Position numbers and translations under genes: made by a program. From a virus: a stretch of DNA of 44,791 nucleotides. The notes below the pieces were generated by a model, which did not search any database, had not been told where the DNA came from, and was given only the letters and a program-made list of their open reading frames with translations. The DNA is taken from positions 1 through 44,791 of IMG/VR virus record IMGVR_UViG_3300034272_002468, one strand, 5' to 3'. Shown here in pieces: positions 20,801-29,200 of this stretch (positions within the stretch are counted from its first letter, which is position 1; each line of letters opens with the position of its first letter).

Positions 20801-22907
20801 CTCTTTCATTGATAGTTGATAATTGATATGATGAAATAGCTTTTCCTTCGACGCTAGCAATTTGTGCATTAAAGCCACTTCCTAAGTTTCCATCATTGTT
20901 TATTACTAATTTGTCATTTACTTTATAATTAATTCCTTTATTTTCAATAATTACTGAATTAATCTCACCATAATTGTACTTATTTGCAGTTAATACAGTT
21001 TTGTTTAGTTTGTAGGTTGTTTCTGGATTCAATTCAAAGACATTAGTATGATATAGTGATCCGCCATCCGCAATAATGGGCTGAGATGGCAACGCATGTA
21101 ATCTAAAGATAATAGGAGTTGTATTTCTATCTCCATTCACATATCCTTTGATGAAATAACTTACTTCTCCGGCAGTCAAACATTCTCTACCATATAGAAA
21201 TATATTAGTATTTGCAGATACTGTTAATGAGCCAGGAGTCGTTAAAGTACAATTTATAAATTGAGTGGATGTCCTGCTTTCATAACGAATAATTTTATTG
21301 TTTACAAATAATCTTCCTTTCTTTTGTGGGAAATTAAATGTACTATTTACTGTAATTGTAGAACTTGATGAACTAGTTACAATAGTTGACTGAGTGGTAG
21401 TAGTTGAAGAAGGTAAGTATAGCTTTTTATAATTTAATTTAGTATCAATTTCAAATTCATACACATTATCTTTTACTCTTGTAATTTCAGAAATATCTAA
21501 TGAAGTTCCTGGAATCTTATTTGTGATATCTCTTGATTGAACTAATTCAATAAAATCAACATTATCAAGATTTTTGATTGAACTGTAATCCTGCAGTAAC
21601 TCACACCTAATTACTTTCTTCTCATAATAAGTCGCAGCAGAAGGTTTAATTAAATAATTTTTGGGATACTCTACTGTAGGATCTTGTGAAATAGTCTCAA
21701 TAGATGGATTTCCTTCTTTATTAATGTCTGTGATTGGATATGCTTTTGCAATAAAAGATCTTGGGTTTTCCCCGCCTTCTCCAATAATTCTATCTCCGAT
21801 TCTAAAATAACCAATAATTTCAGTCAATAATAATTCATCTGCTCTAGGATCCCAACTATCTACTCTGGCAGATCCAGTTGTAACACCATTTGCATTTTGA
21901 TTAATTATTTTTTGTCCTTGTGTAAAAGATCTATCTCTAACTCTTGCAGTAATTGGACCAATATAATTTTGTCCAGCATTAACAACTTGAACTGAAGTAA
22001 TGGTTCCAGATGAATTCATTCCAGTGACAACCATTTGAGCACTGGTTGGAACTTGATTAAGTTGATTAGGTGATCCAGTCCCAGAACCAAGAATATCAAT
22101 TATTGGGGGAGATACTAAATTTGATAAGTTATCTACTTCATAGTAATAATTTAATCCGCCAGAAACTAATTGAAATGCACTAATATCTCCACCATAATTT
22201 AAAATTTCAATTTTTGCATCCTTTCCACCAGGAACTAGTTTTAATTTTAACTTTTTATCATTAAATAAAATTCGGAAAAATAATTGATGAGATTGCTCAC
22301 TTCCCTTCGATAAGTAAAAGGATTTAATATTCTTTAAAAATGAAGATATATTAAGTTCTTCAGTTAATACTTCTGGTAATGTTGGCGATATTTCTGATCT
22401 AATTCTTCTGAGAAACTCCATGACAAAGGAGTACCCAAGATTAATAACTTTTGTGCGAGAAGTATGCTGTTCTGCCGCAGAACCAGTATTATATGAAATT
22501 TGATTAAATGGACTATTTTCTAATACAAATGCACTAGTTCCCCTAACGCAGTCTACAAACTGAGTCTGAGTTTTTGTTCTGTAGAATATAATTTCATCAT
22601 CAATTGACACATATCCATTTTTTTCTGGAAATCCTATAGTGCTATCTACAGAAATTGTAGTGCTGGATGCATTTATGGATGTAGATAATAATGTAGATTC
22701 TATTAACCTATTTGGATGATAATATCCAATATTATAATATTCAATAAAATTCTTTACAACATCCAGGTACCCATATCTAGATTCTTGCGATTCGTAATAT
22801 GAACTTAGAAAAGATACAAATTTTGGATTACTTTCTGCTACAAAAGATGGGAGCTGACGTTCAATTAATGTAGAAATATCTACAATCTTTTCCTTTAAAC
22901 TGTTCAT
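14880..22907 (-). CDS. 7: Giant baseplate wedge protein (gp7-like)
   Basis: At 2675 aa this is over twice T4 gp7 (1032 aa), but it sits between gp6 and gp8 and has the cyanophage gp7 N-terminus (LIERQLPSFVAESNPKFV, then LSSYYESQESRYGYLDVVKN). Order: helical N-terminal ~230 aa; a beta region with about ten Gly-x-x-Tyr motifs, such as SGGLNY, KGINYK and GGFNFS, to about residue 1000; then about twelve repeats of a ~90-aa beta unit with a core like VNGVIQYPGVQYTI; then a C-terminal part with GGTKYRHPV, GIGYDD and GEGYDTF. Gp7 initiates wedge assembly. ATGA overlap with gp6. Confidence 0.8.
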   Translation of the reverse strand: MNSLKEKIVDISTLIERQLPSFVAESNPKFVSFLSSYYESQESRYGYLDVVKNFIEYYNIGYYHPNRLIESTLLSTSINASSTTISVDSTIGFPEKNGYVSIDDEIIFYRTKTQTQFVDCVRGTSAFVLENSPFNQISYNTGSAAEQHTSRTKVINLGYSFVMEFLRRIRSEISPTLPEVLTEELNISSFLKNIKSFYLSKGSEQSHQLFFRILFNDKKLKLKLVPGGKDAKIEILNYGGDISAFQLVSGGLNYYYEVDNLSNLVSPPIIDILGSGTGSPNQLNQVPTSAQMVVTGMNSSGTITSVQVVNAGQNYIGPITARVRDRSFTQGQKIINQNANGVTTGSARVDSWDPRADELLLTEIIGYFRIGDRIIGEGGENPRSFIAKAYPITDINKEGNPSIETISQDPTVEYPKNYLIKPSAATYYEKKVIRCELLQDYSSIKNLDNVDFIELVQSRDITNKIPGTSLDISEITRVKDNVYEFEIDTKLNYKKLYLPSSTTTTQSTIVTSSSSSTITVNSTFNFPQKKGRLFVNNKIIRYESRTSTQFINCTLTTPGSLTVSANTNIFLYGRECLTAGEVSYFIKGYVNGDRNTTPIIFRLHALPSQPIIADGGSLYHTNVFELNPETTYKLNKTVLTANKYNYGEINSVIIENKGINYKVNDKLVINNDGNLGSGFNAQIASVEGKAISSYQLSTINERAVITFTTSAPHGLATKDKVKFNNFLDTQTVYSIVSSTQFSIENVSNLSSITIAGLTYITNSRTASGSIDKIIITNKGKNYSSLPEVTGILTQNGYGALIQLNSDNIGKISKFEYSSIGNELIGNKLTQYPVVMPTTAKITNNFQIASILVKSGGLNYNPITDVVKVNGVVDPNCQFKVITSSGIVTEVQVIKGGFNFSSIPTITIDSAFGVGAVLEAKIKRKILEENDILSFVSNGSSVTCRVIHFDVPSSTVEYYPVSGTISENDIVYTKDGNVYGNIISIKTASAYCTPSPYTSYSYKFLDNFGFVSDSTQRIIDSNYYQDWAYTLVSQRNTSEWKSQVIQNTHPAGYKVFGKYRVENTTKLSERQEDSFNSSVLFKATLSNVANLNLKLSNCTTQTVYVDNYSAFSVGDFVFGNFSGTVGLITLIKDNYIEIQVLNNKSLLLSEYLFTISRDFACLGIDDTNSYFIFYSGILQTPRISYYISDSNFIPSFNLNSSDEIISHELDTPFTIIDYVVDNNKLILTKDDLNFVPNSYENLLISINGVVQAPTYTLSGNIVTLSQTIQSSDSIFILYHEQLKALTFSGSGTTYSINYSPSSSCNVLLFTNSVCQSQLLTDFSVVGNQVVLSESINVSNIFGWYIDETISCYIIDPATVNANKILQLDNCIIKKVTQYIESNSVKTQDSVHKITKTLLNGTVYSGTDTTTVYGLDTKFKYTSPEYSTSYVEVLNKITFDGSSKTFNLTYADGLPYTPVNGENSLLVNINNQVLDHDQYTLTGSSITFVQTYNSTDSCTVIDFNSKYLANTTNFKSAILDRLNVAQNGSRQIFNLSDRGVPQYIANIGDVFVIKNGILSKLTNQSHTISNNKITFTTAPSLSDVVKLAYFNRQLEPEKTKNVLLDSFGCLDGTQDTFPLSINGILFTPISAQHLVVILSGVHQKPGIDFTITGSSIQFANPLLAEDQVSVYYSYDGLNQNFAIDSFRMYNGIETRFGLTSNYVSSSVYSSSHLQVIKNGLYQYPEVDYTIEGLVDARNIKFTIPPTSTDTIDIVNYSAQNLVNITNRFTQLNPSSLQYTSQSPTIDTTVFLVYVNGILQVGNSWSFNSSTNILSFANFVSLTLDEVCIIAFTNPKRVIDPITFASGTNTYNLTISGSTITTDLPATKSDLILSLNGTEAISPSLYSISGSTITLLDPSLISGDIIYIYQIGSSTYQTQIVDNLNDDYSKSTYKLQVNYKSFNPPSASDIFVLRNGVVQNPIEDFTITNGSITFTTNITAADNIYLDYRHGSSKINISNVTGVSVTLSTTILPSQYKDLILYINGAPQFYENNFTISGNVVTLSSSVTIDSIFAILYAPITYIDSLVNCPDGVKTKFRLLYNNQNLIQSDIVEDADVLVSVNGVIQYPGVQYTITPNRGQIEFLVAPQETDDIFMIRMYGNKVINLTSVSGSNTVYNLSQQITSPEQENLVIFSNNTWKFDEINDYTYTTTSRITLSSNNTSTYVFGIKFAGIFHLLDQIHRPYNGINTKFNLFLNQENFVPPGTIENDSTPSDSSIVVIKNGKILDPGVDYTLDGDIKSQITFTTAPIQSDIISVKCVGSFMKLLSITSGFGGKVYDLKTQTNSPYYPNANISRPRPHENQIIVIKDGNIQSPLYDYYIDNNQLVFNSNTSATKIVVLDFKGSPEDMKIDNVYYQVNIGDKIFVDGETTSRTVTQILSPTVLKTASYSGTSPSGFDATSTLANGKLSGITITNGGTKYRHPVILRTIGSGYGAKATAPVNYTLGGKIESPVTIQYPGYNQYAAQRIVPTSYIFAETQTPLSTSNIRIGTKLASNITSTTEIIPLSNAQNFEESDISINITSSTGSSATFRPFISNGRIRKVEVITQGIGYDDRDVALTIVGGGGSGCVLKPVLDAMGRVISVQVKNSGEGYDTFRVIISTDVIEYTNIISNQLVGCTRLLSSTTHNQGDVVYFDKFI
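15775..19195 (-). repeat. Region coding about twelve tandem beta repeats of gp7
   Basis: This is a protein-level repeat, too diverged to be obvious as DNA. Units share the pattern 'h-h-V-h-x-N-G-h-x-Q-x-P-x-x-D-Y-T-I-x-G ... I-x-F ... A-P-x-x-x-D-x-I', for example IFVLRNGVVQNPIEDFTI, VLVSVNGVIQYPGVQYTI and LQVIKNGLYQYPEVDYTI. Spacing between units is roughly 80-100 residues. Confidence 0.75.
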
Positions 22908-25084
22908 GAGCAGGTATCTGGAATAACTGGAGTAAAGTCTTCAATATTTTGATCTGGTGGTGGACAACCGAGCTGAATAAGTCGTTGTTCACTTTCATTA
23001 TCTGTAAATCCTTGGGCTTCAATTTTATTATATATTTTTTGGCATTCATCAATAAAGTCAGTTGGCTGATCTACCGTAACACTTCCATCTGGATTTGTAG
23101 TAGTTGCAGTTCCATCATCAGCTACGGTGGTGACACTTCCATCTGGGTTTGTTACAGTTGTTCCGGGAACATTTGTTACAGGATCTGTGCCAAACGGATC
23201 GCCAGATGGATACGGACTTGGATTCAATACGGATGGAATTGGTAGTGGTTGAGTGGTATCAAAATCATCTGGTGTAGTATTATTAGTACCAATAAATTCA
23301 ATATCAATTAATTCTGTAGTTGGATATGTATCAGCACCAGTGGTGATATCAGCATTTTCAGGAATAACGTAAATATTTATTGGAGTATCTTGGCAGGAAG
23401 TAATAGAAAATTCTACTTCTCCAGTCTCATAATTAATTGTTCCTACTATACCAATAACTCTTTCCCTAGTAGTTAATAAGTAAATATTGTTATCTTGATC
23501 ACATCCAGAGAAATCATTTCCAAATGCACCTAAAAATACTGGTTCATTGAAACCTTTTAGGCAGAATGGATCACTGATTAAAGTATATTTTGTTTGAATG
23601 TTATATTTTAATTTTGTGTAATATTTTAATTTATACTTATAGAATATATTCTCAACTAGTGTAACTGATCTTTTAAATAATGCTTTTAGAATGACAAATT
23701 TAATATTTGGATCAATATCTCGCAATAAGCAAATTAATTTAGATGATGAAAATACACCATTAAAATTTTTAAATTCATCATCTAAATTATATTCTGTAAT
23801 AATTTGCCTAGCAGCACTAATTAAAGTAGATGTAGTCCTTCTAGATTTTGCTTCATCAAAAATAATTTTAATATAAAGTTCAATATAAAATGCTATAGCA
23901 TCTTCTATAATTGGAGTGATAGAACCCACTGTATATGGTTGAATTTCGTCTTTAATTCTCTTCTTTTCTATGGTTGAGATAGATGAGCCCACTTTAGGCT
24001 TAATAGAAATAAAAACTTTACCATATTCTGGTGGTGATTTGGTTTCTCCACCCACAACTCGGACTAAATCTGCATTAGGATAGATATTTTGTAAAATACT
24101 TTCATAGTCACTGACCACTACAGCTCTTTGTTGTGCAGCATAGTAACGTGGTGCCCTATACTTGATAGATCTAATTGGCTCAAATTCAGATCCACCATCT
24201 GTTTTAGTTGCTAGTGCAGTTGGAACTACATTTACTGTGCCAATTTGAGTACCAACTCCAAGATTATAACCGATGGTAGATCCAATAAATTTTAATTCTG
24301 ATGTAGAAATATTGTTTGATTGCGAACCACTAGATACGATATAATTTACGACTACAATCTCTCCATTTTGGAGCTTTCTACCAATTACGTCGTCCCCAAA
24401 TACTATCTCATATTTTTGATCTTGAACTTCTTCTACAAAAAAGATTCTATCTGCAGCACCAACTCCAACAATACTAAGTTTTTTCTGGTACTCTACTTCT
24501 AAATTTGTTGCAGGATCTGAAATTACATAAACTTTGATAGATTCTGCATCAACATAATTATTTGGAACAAAAAATCTCTGATTTTCATTAGATTCATCTA
24601 CAGTATACCTAATTGAAAACTCAGCTCCTTCCTGAACCTCTACATTTTCAAATGTTACACTATTATTGCCTTGAGTATCCTTAGTAATTTCATTTCTAAG
24701 AATAAATGTGTAATTTTTATTATTTTGAGTTACTGAGAAAATAGGTCCTGGGGTTAAATTTACAGATTGATATTGAGAAACATTGTTTACAGTAATATTA
24801 TAGCTAATTTTTGCGGATACATATGAATTTGGAGTATATCCAAGTTTTTTTGCATGTGAAACTACATTATCACGAAGAACAGCAGTATCCAAATTTAATT
24901 CATTTGCTGCCATATTAATATTATATGACGAATACATGCTGTTATATGCCAATACATCCACCAACATGGATAAATTGGACCCTTCAAAGTCATAGTCTTT
25001 GAAGTCAGTTTTAGTTTTGATGAAATTTTTAATGGATTCTCTGATTTGATCGAATTCTAATGCAGAGATAGTAGGTAGTTCCAT
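22904..25084 (-). CDS. 6: Baseplate wedge protein gp6-like
   Basis: The 726-aa product is a gp6/J-like baseplate wedge protein (T4 gp6 is 660 aa); gp6 forms the inner ring linking the six wedges. Conserved features are the N-terminal FDFEGSNLSMLVDVLAYN-like segment with YSSYNINMAANELNLDTA, then RDNVVSHAKKLGYTP, and the middle SIKYRAPRYYAAQQRAVV with DYESILQNIYPNADLVRVVGGE. An extension near residues 620-671 is Pro/Thr/Asp-rich with two copies of NPDGSVT, followed by an acidic Cys-containing tail. It starts 3 bp after gp25 and overlaps gp7 by ATGA. Confidence 0.92.
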   Translation of the reverse strand: MELPTISALEFDQIRESIKNFIKTKTDFKDYDFEGSNLSMLVDVLAYNSMYSSYNINMAANELNLDTAVLRDNVVSHAKKLGYTPNSYVSAKISYNITVNNVSQYQSVNLTPGPIFSVTQNNKNYTFILRNEITKDTQGNNSVTFENVEVQEGAEFSIRYTVDESNENQRFFVPNNYVDAESIKVYVISDPATNLEVEYQKKLSIVGVGAADRIFFVEEVQDQKYEIVFGDDVIGRKLQNGEIVVVNYIVSSGSQSNNISTSELKFIGSTIGYNLGVGTQIGTVNVVPTALATKTDGGSEFEPIRSIKYRAPRYYAAQQRAVVVSDYESILQNIYPNADLVRVVGGETKSPPEYGKVFISIKPKVGSSISTIEKKRIKDEIQPYTVGSITPIIEDAIAFYIELYIKIIFDEAKSRRTTSTLISAARQIITEYNLDDEFKNFNGVFSSSKLICLLRDIDPNIKFVILKALFKRSVTLVENIFYKYKLKYYTKLKYNIQTKYTLISDPFCLKGFNEPVFLGAFGNDFSGCDQDNNIYLLTTRERVIGIVGTINYETGEVEFSITSCQDTPINIYVIPENADITTGADTYPTTELIDIEFIGTNNTTPDDFDTTQPLPIPSVLNPSPYPSGDPFGTDPVTNVPGTTVTNPDGSVTTVADDGTATTTNPDGSVTVDQPTDFIDECQKIYNKIEAQGFTDNESEQRLIQLGCPPPDQNIEDFTPVIPDTCS

Positions 25085-25087
25085 TTA

Positions 25088-25504
25088 TTAGCTTTCTCTT
25101 ACGAGGATAAAATCTACGGTTTGCACAACTGGAGGTAATCCAACTATGAAATATTCTATAGTTACATCAAATTCGTTAGAATCATCATCATTATTAACTG
25201 TAATATTCTCTAGTGTAATTCTAGGCTCATATGTAATAAGTACAGTCTCAATTTCTTCAATTAATGAGGTTGCAGAAAATGTCGAATTTAGTTCAAATAA
25301 GTAACTAGTTGTATCCGTTCCAATTAATGGATTGAATAATCTTTCACCTAATTTAGTTAAAACTAAATTTTTAACTGATTGCTTAATAGCTTCCTCATTT
25401 TTTAACACCACAATGTCCTTGGTGACTGGATTTAAACCAAAATTTAAGCTAATGTCTTTAAAAGACCTAGAAATTTTGCCTAATTCTTGAGAAACGGTGG
25501 ACAT
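25088..25504 (-). CDS. 25: Baseplate wedge protein gp25-like
   Basis: The 138-aa product is a gp25/VgrG-lysozyme-type wedge protein (T4 gp25 132 aa) that joins the wedge to the hub and starts sheath assembly. Typical segments are KQSVKNLVLTKLGERLFNP and the conserved ITYEPRITLENI (the EPR motif of this family), with a final beta pair. The gene lies just upstream of gp6, the usual order in cyanophages. Confidence 0.92.
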   Translation of the reverse strand: MSTVSQELGKISRSFKDISLNFGLNPVTKDIVVLKNEEAIKQSVKNLVLTKLGERLFNPLIGTDTTSYLFELNSTFSATSLIEEIETVLITYEPRITLENITVNNDDDSNEFDVTIEYFIVGLPPVVQTVDFILVRES

Positions 25505-25530
25505 TAAGGTAAAAAACTAGTAGTTATAAA

Positions 25531-25686
25531 CTATTTAGATACATCTTCAAAGTATTCACAGTAATCAATACTATATTTTTTTAATTTTTGAGTTTTTTGA
25601 GGAACATAGTCAGTAACTAATCTAGTTGTTCCCCACATAGTTTTCATATATGTGGTGTCCCTATCGGGATTTGGATGCATTGCCAT
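25531..25686 (-). CDS. 51-aa unknown protein of the baseplate operon
   Basis: The frame starts at ATG 25686-25684, preceded by GGAGAA as ribosome binding site, and ends at TAG 25533-25531. It begins MAMHPNPDRDTTYMKTMWG and ends CEYFEDVSK. It is the first gene after the late octamer at 25747-25754 and precedes gp25 by 26 bp. The good SD and placement support a real gene. Function unknown. Confidence 0.65.
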   Translation of the reverse strand: MAMHPNPDRDTTYMKTMWGTTRLVTDYVPQKTQKLKKYSIDYCEYFEDVSK

Positions 25687-25746
25687 CTGTTTTCTCCAAA
25701 AATGGGTCTAACAGAACTTTTAAAGGGGTTTCTATCCCTTCGATGA

Positions 25747-25754
25747 TATTTATT
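25747..25754 (-). promoter_or_regulatory. Late promoter, AATAAATA
   Basis: The minus-strand octamer AATAAATA follows the U-tract of the terminator at 25758-25780 by a few bases and lies about 60 bp upstream of the 51-aa gene. It probably drives the gp25-gp6-gp7 operon. Confidence 0.65.
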
Positions 25755-25757
25755 AAT

Positions 25758-25780
25758 AAAAAAGGAGGTCATAGACCTCC
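25758..25780 (-). terminator. Rho-independent terminator (minus strand)
   Basis: A perfect 7-bp stem (GGAGGTC, loop of 3, GACCTCC) is followed on the minus strand by TTTTTT. It ends the operon of the 1082-aa, PAAR and 47-aa genes, and the next late promoter begins immediately after it. Confidence 0.85.
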
Positions 25781-25790
25781 AAATACTATA

Positions 25791-25934
25791 TTATCGACCT
25801 TGACCTCGATAAGCTTTTTTCCGACCATTACGACTCGTAGCAGAGAGTCGGGTGTTTTTTGAACGACCTTGACGGGTCATTTTGGGGTTGCCGGGTGTGT
25901 ATCCAGACTTGTTAAAACTAGGTGCTTTTGCCAT
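25791..25934 (-). CDS. 47-aa very basic protein, unknown function
   Basis: The frame starts at ATG 25934-25932 and ends at TAA 25793-25791. It begins MAKAPSFNKSGYTPG and ends RKKAYRGQGR. It has about 13 Lys/Arg and almost no acidic residue, so it likely binds nucleic acid or an acidic surface. It starts one base after the PAAR gene and is followed by a terminator, giving a clean last gene of an operon. I associate similar small basic proteins with cyanophage structural regions, but know no function. Confidence 0.68.
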   Translation of the reverse strand: MAKAPSFNKSGYTPGNPKMTRQGRSKNTRLSATSRNGRKKAYRGQGR

Positions 25935-25935
25935 G

Positions 25936-26259
25936 TTAGTTCACGAATACGTTGGTGGGAACAGGTAATATTATACGGGGTGAAACGGTATTTGTCAAGT
26001 CCCCTACGTGCCCAGATGGCCTTCCGTTAACAAAGACTTTGCTTGGTGCAATGATGGTCCTTGCAAGAGGGGCACAGCTTGTGTTAGGACACACTGGAAA
26101 GCCTGGTGCAGGGGTTAGAACGTCCCCTGCCTTGGCTCGGGGTCTTCCATTGGCAAATACGGTAGACACAATAGGAGTCACAATATTTGGTGGATAGACA
26201 CAGCATGGTCTAAATGAAATCGAATCTGGATTTCCTAATGCTGCTATTGGTCTTGTCAT
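25936..26259 (-). CDS. PAAR-domain spike tip protein (gp5.4-like)
   Basis: The 107-aa product has the features of a PAAR tip protein, which sharpens the tail spike and binds a metal at the apex (T4 gp5.4 is 97 aa). Typical parts are repeated FANGRPRAKAGD and FVNGRPSGHVGD segments, each a 'F-x-N-G-x-P ... G-D' unit, and several Cys and His (Cys-Cys near residue 19, CPNTSC near 57, and a His in SGHVGD) that could hold zinc. It overlaps the upstream 1082-aa gene by ATGA. Confidence 0.88.
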   Translation of the reverse strand: MTRPIAALGNPDSISFRPCCVYPPNIVTPIVSTVFANGRPRAKAGDVLTPAPGFPVCPNTSCAPLARTIIAPSKVFVNGRPSGHVGDLTNTVSPRIILPVPTNVFVN

Positions 26260-29200
26260 ACGGCTTTATTTTGAATTGAAATTGGCCAAAATTGAGACAA
26301 GTAATTATTCTTCTGATAACTATGAATTGCATAGTTACTACCTGAGAATGGAGTTAAAGTACTTTCAAATAACAAAACTTCTCCACTTTCAGTAGTTCCA
26401 GATCCATCGGATGTTGCAGTGAAGATAGTTCCTACACCATATCCATCTGGAGCACCATAATCTTTCCAGTTAACAGATCCAAGAGTCTTAATTATATATG
26501 TTACCTCAGATTGAATATCGCCTGAGTTTGCAGTTTTTTCAAATGATGATGTGGTATCAAACATTTCTCTTGTGCATTGCAAAAATTGAGTTTCAGTTTT
26601 ATCTTTATAATAGATAATCTCTTCTCCAAGGTAATAATGATATAGTGTCTCATTTCTTGTTTCTGGGTTCACATCTTTCTTCACAATGAATTTTGGAATA
26701 ATCAAATACCCAGCAGAAATAAAATCATGAGTACTATTTACAGTAATAGTAGTATCTGATGTTTTTAGTTCTTGAGTAAGCTTTGCATATGGAGGTTCAT
26801 CCATATATGGGTTACCCTTGTTCTTGACTGCACTTGAAAGATTTTTGCTGACTTCATTTACTCTAAAATTTAAAATTTTATCAAAGGTAACTTGGTAGTT
26901 TGTATCATTACCATGCCAGAAGGTAGTTGGTGCTGGTCCTGCTGCCCATGCAGTAGTACTACCTCCAATTGGTGGAGCTGGGAAAGCAACTGCAGAAATA
27001 GTTACTGTAGTAATAAATCCTTCACCATCAACATTAACATTAGCTTGCCAACCAGTTCCACTTGATGGAGATATGCTGCCCGTCCAGCGAGGAATAGATT
27101 TGATCTGAATTTCTATGTTATTGGCATCAGAATCTGGGAATAATGCAGAATCATCAACAAAACTAAAGTCTTCAATAACGTATTCTAAAGATTTAAATCT
27201 AGGTGGAATACGATATGCAGCTTCAGTTTTAAATACTTGACTAGATTTATCTTCACCTTCAATCAGTGGAGGTAGATTTGGAATAGTTGTTTTCTTTGGT
27301 ACAGATCCACCAATAGTTTCAATAGCTCTCAATAGAGTGTTTTGCAGCGAATTTTCATTGGAAATGACTTGTTTGTACATTTCCTCAGGTAAATTGATGT
27401 TTGCAAAATTAAAACTATTCTGTAAATTTGATGTAATGATACCCTCAAGTTCTTCTTTACTGTAAGTTTTAGGTGTTTTTACATCAACACATGGATCAAA
27501 GTTAGTATCATTTTGAATTGGTGCAATATATTCATTAAAAGTCTTAAATTCACTGTGCGGATAGTAGACTTTTGAGTAGTCTGGAGTAACATTGTTATCG
27601 CATTCAGAGTCTTTTACTGCTTGGACAGTACGAGTTCCTAATTTTAATCTCTCAGTATCAACAATTTCTCTTTGAATGGTAAGAAAATCAGATGAAGAAA
27701 GCTTAGAAATCCAACTGTCAAGCTCATTTTTCTCTGCAGGGCGATTAAAATACGTCCAAAATACATTGTTTACCTCATATGCAGCATCATTTGCAGGAGA
27801 AACACATAAAAATTGCTGCTGTAAGTAATAACTATCATCACTTAGAATAACACTACCCAGTATAAACTTACCTAATTCATCTTCTAAGTAAGTAGATTCG
27901 CAGAATCCATCTCTAGAATAGAATAATGGTGTATAAGTATAGAACTTTTTATCATTACTGACATAAACTCCACATACTGCAGACCTATCAATAATGCCTT
28001 TGCCAGCAATAACCTGAATTCTGTTCTCTGGAATTATTGCACTATTCTGAACTCTGGTTACATTCCACCCACGAACAAAGGTATTGTTTTTATTATCTTG
28101 TTTTTTAAACCAAACCTTAAAGCTTTTGCTGTCTACTACTTCAATTTGTGATACAAAAACAAAAGATTCTTCTACTCCAGATGCAGTTTGATCATCAGTA
28201 ATAGAAATTTGAATATCATTATTGTCACTAATAGTAGTTTCATCTAAGAATGTAACTAGATAATACTTTCTATTATCAGAATCATTAGAACCACCTTCAT
28301 CATTTTTATTCTTTGCTTGTATTCTAATATCCTTAGTTGTAGTTAACTGAATATCTTTGTTCTTGTTATCATCAAAAACATGATAAACAGGACTAGTATA
28401 TTGAGGAGTACTAGGAGTATTTTTAGAATAGTATTGATCCTTCACAAATGGAGCACTGCCCCCACTAATCTCTGCATAACATAAGATTTGGTTTGAAATG
28501 TTATTTGCAAGACCAGTATTAGTAAATTTTACGTTTCTAACCTTTTTCTTGTTTTTATACTTAAGAGGTTTAGTAAGAAAGATTTTGAGTCCTTGAATAC
28601 TATCTACGTAGGTCTCTTTTTGAATGCCATACCCAATAACTTTATCACCAACATTGATAATTCTATCCTCTGCTCCGTCGTTTTTGTTAATGAAGATAAA
28701 CCCAGGAGTCTTATTATTCTCAGAAACTTTAGAGACTCTTCTTCTAACGGACTCTGTGGTTCTCAGAGATTTCTCGTCAAAGTGCTCAGAGTTATAGTTA
28801 ACTACTTTGTTTACTGTCCAACCATTGATGATATCACCAACAGCAATCATATCTTTATTGGTGGTATTCTCATAGTAAAAGAATATCTTATTGTCGAGTG
28901 TACCGCCATGGTATGCAATACTACCTTCAGGTAGGCCAATTACTTGACTGTCTACTCTAGCAAGTGTGAATGTACCGCTAACACTTGTACTGGATACTGC
29001 ATATTCTGGGCAAGGTGCTGGTGCCTCAGGATCTGTACTCGGTGGTGGAGTAGTTACAGTAATACCTCCCACAGGACGTGCAGGAAGTGTATGAGTTAAT
29101 GGCCACTCAAAGATATGATAGAAGTATTGTTCGTCGTATACTTTATCTGCTTTGCAATATCTTTCATAGACTGGTCTACTCTTGATATCATCACCAGAAC

